Source: Volutella citrinella
Taxonomy: Eukaryota; Ascomycota; Sordariomycetes; Hypocreales; Nectriaceae
Reading direction: 5' to 3'
Length of the DNA stretch: 64,000 bases
Assembly: GCA_034401135.1 (NCBI GenBank)
Contig: JAWZSP010000003.1
Location: forward strand, 2,480,001-2,544,000
In this document: positions 54,500-64,000 of the stretch, one piece after another
Position numbering within the stretch: position 1 is the first letter of the stretch
How the letters are laid out: each line of letters starts with the position of its first letter
Program-made: the position numbers and the translations under genes
Notes under the pieces: generated by a model
Databases searched by the model: none
Seen by the model: only the letters and a program-made list of their open reading frames with translations
What the model was told of the DNA's origin: nothing

Positions 54500-56493
54500 A
54501 TGCCTCCCAAGCGCAAACGTCCCAACCCAGACCCAGCCCCGGGCCTAAGCCCCGCCGAGCTTCAGCCGCAGCAGCAGACTGCGACGGCCTTCACGCGTCG
54601 GGCGACGCGCCAGACTCCGATCCAGCAGCCAACACCTCCGCAAACGCTGCGATTTCCGTTTCCGCCGTCGCCGCCGAAGCCTGCGTCCTCCTCTCCCTCA
54701 CAGCAGCACCAGTCCCCGACGGCGAAATCTCCGGCGGCAGCGACAAAGGGCCAGAAGCGCACCCGCGCCCAGTCCCAACCCCAAACCCGGCAGCAGAATC
54801 AATGCGCCCCGCCTGAGCCTGGTGACGCTGCCACCACCAGGACCGCCCACACCACTGCCCGGTCACCGGCCATGACGACCGCCGCCGCCCCCCCGCCCCG
54901 GGGCCTCGCTGCCCGGCCCGCCTCTTCCAATCTCGTCGCTCCAGAAATCACCTACCACGTCCCTCAATCCCATGCCTCCTCTGCTTCGAGGACCTCTTCT
55001 CTCGTCCGTCCCCACGGCCCTTCTGCGCCGCCCCCGCGCATCGGCAGGCCGCCCCCGATGACAATCACGCCCGTCTATCCGCCGAAACCTCCCACGCTTG
55101 CGCCTTCTGCTTTGAGCAAATCCTCCATCAACCACCCCCCGCCTCGGCCCGATCGTAACATCGATAAGGTCGTCTTTGGGAACCTTTGCTTCCGCACATG
55201 GTACCCTAGCTACTACGGCAAGGAGATTCTTGGCGACCCGCCGTCGTCCTCTTCAGCTTCGGCTGGCCAGGCCAAAGTTTCAGGAACCAAGGACGCCGCC
55301 GGCAGCGCCAAGGATGCTGGAGGCAAATCAGCGTCCCGACACAACCGTGATCACCCCCCCGTCCTCGAGCGGCTGTATGTCTGTCCCAGCTGTTTCAAAT
55401 ACTCCAAAGAGCTGGTGGCATGGTGGGGCCATGTCCGCGTCTGCGAGCGCCTAGCCCATGTGCCCGGCCGTAAGATCTATACGCACCCACGAGGCCGCCG
55501 CAAGTTGATGGTGCCGCAGGACCATAAGGCACCAGGCCCCAAAAAGAGGCGGGGAGAGGGTGGCGTACGCTACACCGAGGAGGTTGTGCAAGATGAGGGT
55601 GAATGGAGCATCTGGGAGGTGGACGGCGAAAAGGATGGCGTAAGTCAACTTGGTAATGGCTTCCCCCTCATATTACTTTGACTAACATCAGGTAAATCCA
55701 GCTCTTTTGCCAGAACCTTTCGCTCTTTGCCAAGCTCTTTCTCGACAATAAATCCGTCTTCTTTGATGTCACCGGCTTCAACTACTTCCTCCTCGTCTAT
55801 ACCCCACCTCCCACCAACACAGATTCAAGAGCTCCAACACCTCAGATCACGGGCTTCTTTTCCAAAGAGAAGATGTCGTGGGATAACAACAACCTCGCCT
55901 GCATCCTCGTATTCCCGCCATGGCAGCGGAAGGGACTCGGTGCCCTCTTGATGGGTGCCTCGTACGAAATCTCCCGGCGAGAAGATATCCTTGGTGGTCC
56001 GGAGAAGCCAATTTCTGACCTGGGCAAGAAGGGCTACATGCGTTTCTGGGCTGGAGAAATTGCTCGTTGGCTGTTGAGCCTCGACCTGGATGCGAATGCC
56101 GGGCAAGAGCTCCTGGTTGACGTCAATGACTGCAGTCGGGCCACTTGGATTCACCCAGACGACTGCCTGCAGGTTCTACGTGATATGGGTGTTGCAGAGG
56201 AGGCAGGGCAAGGTCCGGGCAAACCCAAGCCGAAGATACATGAAGACGCTGTAGCCACGGAGGGTACCGAGGCTCGCGAAGCTCCTGTCCCCGAGGACGA
56301 AGCGGCCATGTCGGTCAAAATAATGTCCAGGGTGAGGGTGGACAAACACGCGGTTCGGAGATATGTCGCCCAGCATCGCATCAGTCTGGAGCCGACCTGC
56401 GATGCTTCGGGCTTCGTCGAAGGCTATGCCATCAAACAGCCGGATATCAAGGCTGACGAGGGTGAAGATGAAGAAGCAGCGGATGAAGAGTAG
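54500..56493 (+). CDS. sas2: MYST-family histone acetyltransferase (Sas2-like)
   Basis: Exons 54500-55639 and 55702-56493 give 643 residues. Motifs of the MYST catalytic domain are complete: the C2HC zinc finger Cys295, Cys298, His311, Cys315 (VCPSCFKYSKELVAWWGHVRVC), the conserved Cys447 in NNLACILVFPP, the acetyl-CoA loop Gln455-Arg-Lys-Gly-Leu-Gly, and Glu469 in ASYEISRRE as general base. The first 210 residues are Pro/Gln/Ser-rich and disordered. There is no chromodomain, which argues against Esa1 and for the Sas2/Sas3 side of the family; Sas2 (H4K16 acetylation, silencing boundaries) is my best guess. A Gly/Ser/Ala insert at about 250-285 splits the N-terminal part of the domain. The acceptor at 55701 keeps GEKDG joined to LFCQNLSLFAKLFLD; an AG ten bases earlier breaks the frame. 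Confidence 0.88.
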
Positions 56494-59119
56494 TTGTGCG
56501 ATAGATGAGAGCAGCAACCTGCTCATACTTGTTATGTTTAGAACAATGATACCCCGCATTTCAAAGAAAAATTCGACCTTTCATACGTCTTTCACATCTT
56601 TACCGAGTTGTAGCGTAATATCACTTCGTACGACAGAGGACCGCAAGCTCATGGCCGATGTTTGGGTGTTTGGCTGTGCATGCATAAGCCAACACCAGCA
56701 GTGCATTTCAGCATCCGTGACAGTCACGTGATATTCCCACGGCGCTCGTTGGCAGCCCCCACCCTAGCTCCTGAGCGTAAAAGCGGCGGGCCAACTAAGC
56801 TGTGAAGAGATGTGGCGCTCGGATGCAAAATGGGCAGCCCGAGATTGCTCCTGTAGTTACACGCCCCCTTCCGCCGAGAATTTTTCGCCGACAAGTCTCG
56901 AGCTCCGGCAGCCCGCCAGCAACAAACGGAGCAGGCAATCCCAATCTCGGCATCCACCGCCACTGCTCTTCGGTGCCATTGACCACTAATATCGTGGCAG
57001 CCCCCTGCTCCCCAACAGCACTGGCCATAGCAAACTGTCCCTTGACCCAGGGCAGCCGTGCAGCAATTCCTGATGAATATGGGGAAGGGAAGGGGGTCCT
57101 TGGAAGTTGGGGACCGTGGACTTGTGGCGGGAATGGGGCCGCTAAAAAAACACAGTATCAGTTTCCAAGATCGCACGGGTCATGGGTCGCCTGTCCTCGG
57201 AATGGTTGATGCTGGGGAGGTCCTGAGGCAACTTGGCCCCTTCACGAGCCTCAGAATCGTACATGCTGCCATCAGAATTGCCTCGGGCGTCTCAATGGCA
57301 AGTATCCGTTATCTATGATACCATTTATTTGCCGATGAAGAATACCCATGCCTTGGCAAGGCTTCTGTTGCCAACCAATGGCACCAATTGTCATGATCAA
57401 TCGTCAGGACTTGCAAGCCGGAGCTGGCGACAGCTGCGTCATTTCGAGGCTTTCTGCGGGCCTCGGCAGATCAATTGGCCGCGCTGCTCGCCCAAGGCTC
57501 TCATGAGCTGGAGCTGTTCTGGTTGAGTGCTGGGGACGGTGCGACTCCCTGTAGATAGATCGCGCTAGTCACTTTCGTACAGGGCATCCCGTCTGGCTAA
57601 AAAAAATTCTGCGCATTCTCACCGGGGCGGCTTGACCAGTCAAGTCTCCTCAATGTGAAGTCAAGGCGTTTGCGTTGCCATGAGGAAAGTAATGAAATGC
57701 AATTACAGAGGTGAATGCCATATTTAGATTTTGGTCTTGTTGCCCATCGTCATGCAAGAACGGATATTCGATGGGAGCTCTGTTGCCAGCATCTGCATTT
57801 GGCTCCACCTGTGCCGGAATCGGATGAAGCAAGCTCTCGACACCGGACACGACCCCGGAGAATGTCGTAATTACCGTCGGAGTCTGGCGGCGGTAGATCT
57901 GCTTCATCGTGGCAGCGGTTTGGGGTTCTCGAAGAGGAGCTCTTCGACTTCTACCAGTTTGATTGCGTGAGGCCAGCGTGGCTGGCCCAGGATGCTTGTT
58001 CAATAGGCCTGGGAAGTTGGGAACATCACCTACGATCCACCCACGTGGAAGGTTCGGTATCTGATTTGCTGTCTGGTGGCCAACCAGAGAGCAATCAAGG
58101 TGCACTGTGTATGGGTGGTACGAACGAGTCAACGACACACCTTGAAAGTTCAAACGTTGCGAACTCTTTGGTGCCACTGATGTCAGGCAGCCAATCAGAG
58201 CGTCTTTTGGCAGCCTGGCCCGGGGACTGGGTGCCCATTCGCCTTTTTTTCACTCACCTTTTGATAACCAACCCCTGCGTTTTTTTGGCCTGAGACATGA
58301 CAAAAAAGTTGACTGACTGCTTGTCAAGGCAATTGGCAGAGCATTGTGCTGTTCGCATTGTCTGGCGTCAATCTCGCATTGCCGGGTCTTCTCCGTTTCG
58401 TGCTCGGAAGTCCGGTTGCCGCCGCTGCAGTTGCTGGAGGCTTGGTTTGGTAGGATCCTCTCTCTCAGCTCGGCTTGTAGGGGTCCTCGCAGCACCGGCC
58501 TGGCCCTTATCCCGTCGTACCGAGATTTCTCTCAATAGATGCTGCGCGTTCCATGGTTAGCCACCCCCCAGCTGCCGTCCGTCGTGGCCTTCGCGGCTTT
58601 GCCCATGATTCATGCTCCACCCGCCAAGCACGTCCCTCTTCCCGACTGTAAAAGCCTCAGGCCTTGAGACCAGGCCAGAGCAATCAGGTTCCAGCATTCT
58701 CGCAATGCCTCCACCCGACTTCCTCCGACGGCTAAGGCGAGCGTGTCGAGCCCACCCCCTTCGCAATATTCGCACCAGGTCTCCTTCAGTGCTGTTTGCC
58801 TCTGATGCACCATAGTGCACTCGTTTTCCCTGGCACCATTCTCACCTGGTCCTCGTGAAAATGTCTCGCCCCGATTGATCTGTTCCCCTTCCTTCCACCG
58901 TTGCCCCGGCTGACACTCCCACCCCCCTGGCCCTATCCACCCAAGTGGGACCACCCATCCTCACTTTCCTCCCGGCTCCAGACGCTTTCTTTCTTCCCTT
59001 TTCCTCCTTCCACTGCCGCCCTGTCTCGTGCTGAGCTCCGTATCTCTTTTCTTTAAACCTCCCGTCAGCCTCTTCTTTCCGTCAACCTTCAAACCATCTC
59101 CCCTCACACAACCATCACA
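56494..59119. other. 2.6 kb gap upstream of atp9, no gene supported
   Basis: The last 300 bp (about 58840-59119) are a pyrimidine-rich leader typical of a strongly expressed gene. The rest shows no frame with a domain or plausible exon chain. Confidence 0.5.
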
Positions 59120-59756
<637 letters not shown>

Positions 59757-62700
59757 GCTGTTTCCCAACCAAATGGGACAGCTCGTGCCGAATGATCGAG
59801 CTTGTGATACGGGGAAGCTTGCTGAGACCAGCAATGTCTTGAGGGGCCTGCTGCAGACGCACTTGCTTCCGGCTTGCACGATAGGAGGGGAGGTTGCCTT
59901 GTAATAGACGGGATAGAGAACTGGGAGAGACGTTGGCATTGGAAACGTCTTTTGTGAAAAGAGTTTTGGGAAATTCTTCGCATCTCATCTCCCAGGGATC
60001 GACTTGTAAAATAAAAAGCCTCATTCATCCCGATTCTTCCACAGCACCAAGAGAAATTTCCTTTTTCATCAATTGGATGCGTGCAGAGTGATGTGACCGC
60101 AAATCAACCTGGGCCCGGCGGTCTTTGCAAGATGTCCATGGAGATCCAATTGAGAGCTGTCATGACTTCGGATGCTTCGTCTGGAGCTTTCGGATTGAGG
60201 CAATTGCTATCAAGCTCCCGTGGGCCGGTGCCCCGGAGTAGATGGCGCGTTAACCGAACTTGCAGCGGCGCTCCCCCACCCTCTCAAGCATAGCCGAGTC
60301 GACCCGGCTGCCAAACAATTTCTGCGGCAGGGAGTCCACTGCCTCCAAGGCGGTCTATCGGAGAGACTGATGAATGCCTGGAAACACAGGCACAGGGCAC
60401 CCAGGTCTGTTTTCGAGCACTGGGAAGGGAACCCCACACGGTGTAAAACTGGCACCAAACGTGGGTCTGTCGTCCTCAGATGCGCAGTCCCGGCGGCCGG
60501 GCCAATCGCCAGCACATGGTAGGTAGGGTGGGTTCGGAGGGCAACGAAAATCAGGAATGATTTAGCAGCGCAGGGGGCTGAGTGTGGACCTGGTGCCAGG
60601 TATGTAAAGACAGACAAGTCCCACTGCTTGGTCTAGATCATGTCCTTCTGGTATAGCTTCGAAGGCTGATCCTGGTGTAAATACCAGGCGCGCCTCTAAC
60701 GCTTGAACCTTTGACTTGATCAGAGTTCGACCTTGGACTCTGGCCGTGCTGATGCAGTTGCAGCAACAAGAGAGTGCGTCTGTTCTCTGTATGGCGGCGT
60801 TGCTTTTCCTCCTCTCATTGGTGGGCGTGCTTCATATGGGCATCATATCAGCACACCATCCGAACGTCAGCCAAGCCGGTCACACCTCGCCACAGTGTAG
60901 GCAGGAACACAGCCGACAGACATATCCGGATCCATGACCGATTGCACGGGGTTTGAGTCGACTCATGTGTCAGGCCAGCCTTGCTACTGAGCTGCGACTG
61001 AGCCGCGACTGAGCCGCGACTGAGCCGCGACTGCGCCATTCGACAAGAATGCCACGATTGTGTCGGATTGGTGCCTCACCTTCTTCTCAGAGGTGTCACT
61101 GTATGTCCATTGAAGACAAGTTCTGCTGAGTAGCGGGGAAGACCATATCAATGTGTGTTTGCTCTTGTCTTCTGCCGCAGGGGCACGAGGGAACTCTCCC
61201 TCCACAAGCCCAGCAAGAGGGCAGCTAGTGCTGCGACTTGCTTCGGTCCTGAAACTTGGATCAAGCGACTACAACTCTCAACACCAGACTTTGGTGTGAG
61301 GTCGAGTTTGAATGTCGCGAACATCGCGTGCAAGGGTCTATCGACGCCATGCCTCGCTATAGGGACAGTGGTTTGTGAAGCAAGAAACATAGGCTCCGGC
61401 CTAGACACACCTGATCATGCCATGGCTGGATGCTTGGCGCAATGACGCTGCGTTTCCGCCTCTAGCACTTGGTCAATTGGTGCCGTGCTTCGGACGACGC
61501 CTTGAAGGGAGACTCACTAGCATTCAGGTCTCTAGGTTCGTCGTCACCATGGTCGCATGGGCCTCGGTGCCCGCTAGACTCCACCGATGGAGTAGAGTAG
61601 CTCACCACGAACGAGTGCGAACGAGTCGACGCAGAGCGATAGAACAATGCGACGGCCGACGACGAGAACAATTTACATCATCGCGACGAGATGGAAGGGA
61701 ATGAAGAAAGAAAACACGAAGGGAACAGCCCGGCCGATCTCCCCTCGGTTTCCCCTCACCAGGCATCACATGACTGGCCTGCCAACCCAAGCCGGTCTAA
61801 CATTTGGTTGTGTAACATTTTGACAAGGGAGAGCCGGGGAAGGGCGGCGCAGGGGGGCTGGAAATGATTCGCTGTGTTCCGGTCATGGCTGCTGCAGGAT
61901 GCAGAAGAAGGATGGAGGCGGCGGCGAGCACTTGAGATTGGCTCCGTGTCTCGAGGCGCTGAGCCTGCCTGGGCAACCATGACGCGCCCGAGGGCTGTGT
62001 TGCGTGTTGCAGCAGCATGGGGGAAGCTGGCAAGCCATGGTGTTTTCCCACAGCGGCTTGAGGTTCGCGACGAGAGAGAGGGGAGCAAACAAGCTTTGGA
62101 AGGAGGGAGAAGCGGTGCAGTTTTGTGAACTTGTGGTGACGAGTTCAGCGGAGAGAGAGGGGGGAACGTAGAACGGGCGGTGAAATGGTGAGTTGTGTTT
62201 GTGGGTGAGCGAGATGCAGGTCTCGGGAAGCAGCCATGGGGAAGGCGGAGGTGGCAGGTACCTGCCCTTTGTGTTGAGGCGCGGCGGCGCCGTTTTGGTG
62301 TCTGTGGACATTGCCAATGCCGGACTCGACGGAGAAGTAGCTGAACTTGTCCGTCCTGCGACCTGACTATCCTGGGCTTCCCCTCCTTCCAAGACATTCC
62401 GTGCCCGGCATGGCTGCTTCTCATCCTGGCGATTGGCCACACGACAGCGGTTGGTGTGGTGTGGGTGGCATTGGGACATGTTGCATTGGCCAGGTTATTA
62501 TAGGCAGGCACACCTTCTGCAGACCGACCGATCAGGGGGCAACGTCAAGGCGGCCCAGTTACAAAGCCACATTCCTCTCGTCGTCCTCGAGCCAGCTCGA
62601 CTTGCGAGCCCAATGCCTCTCAGCGCCTTCAGTTGCGCACTTCGCCGATGTGTAGACTCCATCGTAATTTTTCTTTTCTTTGCCGGATCGCTCTGGGTCG

Positions 62701-64000
62701 CGCGTGCTCTTGCGACGGGCACGCGACTCGACCTAGGTTTCGCAATCCCGTCGTCAGCCAACGCCGGCAGTTGCAGTCGTTGAGGGGGAAAAGAGGGGCG
62801 AAAATCCGGGGTAGTAGCGCAGAACCCACTAATATGCATGCCTAGCAGCGGCCCGGGTTCCCCATTCGCGACGCTCGCCTCAGTGGCGCCAGAGCAACAC
62901 AAAGGCCCCGCGGGTCATGACCAGTTGATTTGATTATCCCAGCCCGCAATTGATGCGCGTCTTGCTGCGTCAAGGCGCGAGGCAGGAGGCAGACGCCTGT
63001 CTGAAATCCTCCTCAGTCTGTCTCGAGTCCTGCAGTCGCTGCCACGTAACCAGGCCACTTCTCCCTCCCTTCGGGCCCTCGTTTTCCCTGGGCTTGCCCG
63101 ACCTGTTGTTTTGGTTGCAGCGGTTTCAAGAGCCAGACACGGATGTGACGGCGAGACTTGGTACTTCACATTCCCGCGGGATCTCGGCATCGGAGGATTA
63201 GCGAATCGGGATCTCCACGAATGAACGCGTTTGCCCGGACACTTAGCCTCTCATCACATCTGGCGTCCTGTGAGCGTGAATAGCGGCGGCAACAGCTCTG
63301 TCCCTTGGAGCATTACGAGGTATCACCACCTTGAGGCATTTCCGCATGCAAGTCATGTTCCTTTGCTGCGAGGATGCCACGGAGATCCCTGAGAGTGACA
63401 TTGGGATGGGTGGTAAGACCCCCCCTCTCCTGGCATAAGAGGACGACGATCACGCCACAGCAGCAACACTTCTCCCGGTAACCACCGCCGACGACACACT
63501 GAATATCTACCGGTTTGGAATTAATTGTAATTTTAAAACAAGAATATCCGATGTGCATCTGGTCCTCCCGAAGGAGCAACGAAGAAGTCTGATGCTCCTA
63601 AACATTACGACAACTTTGAAGAGTGTAGTACCGAGAGGCGCCCGGAGAAAAGCACGCGACGCTTCGATCTACTAGACTTGAATTATTGTGTGTAATTTGC
63701 GCGGCTTGTTACGGGCTACGCTGCTCTGCGCAATCTACGACGTATTCCCTGAGCATGCTACGTAGAGCCGGCCAGCAGTGGCAATTCGACGGGCGGCACT
63801 CTCATTCCGCTGCCGCAACGCGTGTTGCTTGCCTCCGGAGTTTGTACAGCTTTCCTTCCCACTGAAGACGAAAAGATAATAACATTAGATATACATAAAG
63901 AAGTCAATGGTGGCTGAGTGAAGTTCTGCTGTTTCCTAGCTACCGTGTTGTCGGGGAGTGCTGCTGTGATCAAGGGGAGCCACGCGGACACATAAGTACT
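59757..64000. other. 4.2 kb at the right end of the window, no gene supported
   Basis: 3' flank of atp9 followed by sequence without a convincing gene. Items seen are an 11-bp minisatellite at 60988-61031 and a possible first exon on the - strand at about 62310 (MSTDTKTAPPRLNTKGR followed by GTACCT). No downstream exons were found. A gene starting or ending beyond 64000 cannot be ruled out. Confidence 0.45.
60988..61031. repeat. Four 11-bp tandem repeats (TGAGCCGCGAC)
   Basis: Units TGAGCTGCGAC, then three exact TGAGCCGCGAC, followed by a degenerate TGCGCC. The repeats are GC-rich and lie in non-coding sequence. Confidence 0.9.

Noticed and set aside
61756..62511. 251- and 198-residue overlapping frames on the - strand near the right end
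   Set aside because: Two overlapping frames of similar low-complexity composition, no family signature. Only the short MSTDTKTAPPRL start is kept as a weak candidate.

Overview
The window is nuclear DNA from a filamentous ascomycete (Pezizomycotina). Gene style (short 50-100 nt GT-AG introns, C-rich third codon positions, pyrimidine-rich leaders) and gene content (divergent acl1/acl2 pair, dispersed nuclear genes for mitochondrial proteins) fit a Sordariomycete, most likely Hypocreales. The order is an inference from style and was not tested. All recognised genes are conserved housekeeping genes. I saw no transposon, RIP footprint, secondary-metabolite cluster, convincing tRNA/rRNA gene, CRISPR array or prokaryote-like operon.

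Layout. 1-333: 3' end of an unidentified gene (+). 1129-2745: two-BTB protein (-). 4523-5814: replication factor C subunit Rfc3 (-). 6355-8395: long-chain base-phosphate phosphatase of the Lcb3 type (-). 9812-10926: SDR reductase (+), ending 36 bp from the end of uba2 (10963-13492, -, SUMO E1 subunit). 14188-15463: queuosine-salvage protein Qng1 (+), convergent with DNA polymerase delta subunit 4 (15640-16360, -). 16765-17887: Ski8 (-). 18359-18808: mitochondrial bL32m (-), divergent from septin Cdc10 (19438-20618, +). 24212-25803: GH72 glucanosyltransferase (+). 30085-31949 (acl2, -) and 35066-37107 (acl1, +): the two ATP-citrate lyase subunits around a 3.1 kb shared promoter region. 39066-39335: mitochondrial uL30m (+). 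39893-41071: Eaf3 (-), divergent from kinetochore Nkp2 (41901-42534, +). 42802-43749: ER thioredoxin-like membrane protein (-). 45208-47433: TAF12 (+). 48705-50590: proteasome Rpn3 (+). 51953-54022: leucine-rich-repeat protein (+). 54500-56493: MYST acetyltransferase (+). 59120-59756: ATP synthase subunit 9 (+). The last 4.2 kb has no gene I can support.

How the genes relate. These are independently transcribed genes, not a functional cluster. The only real pathway pair is acl1/acl2, whose products form one enzyme supplying cytosolic acetyl-CoA. Three other chromatin/transcription genes (eaf3, taf12, the MYST gene) and two DNA-replication genes (rfc3, polymerase delta 4) lie here but are not contiguous. 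I found no previously undescribed multi-gene system. The more interesting signals are small: a coding exon that is only the start codon (ski8), stop-free introns of 63 nt (qng1, bL32m), a polyglutamine N-terminal extension on Uba2, short tandem repeats in leaders and gaps, and two long gene-free gaps. Exon structures were read by eye from splice motifs and frame continuity; a boundary could be off by a base or sit at an alternative site.
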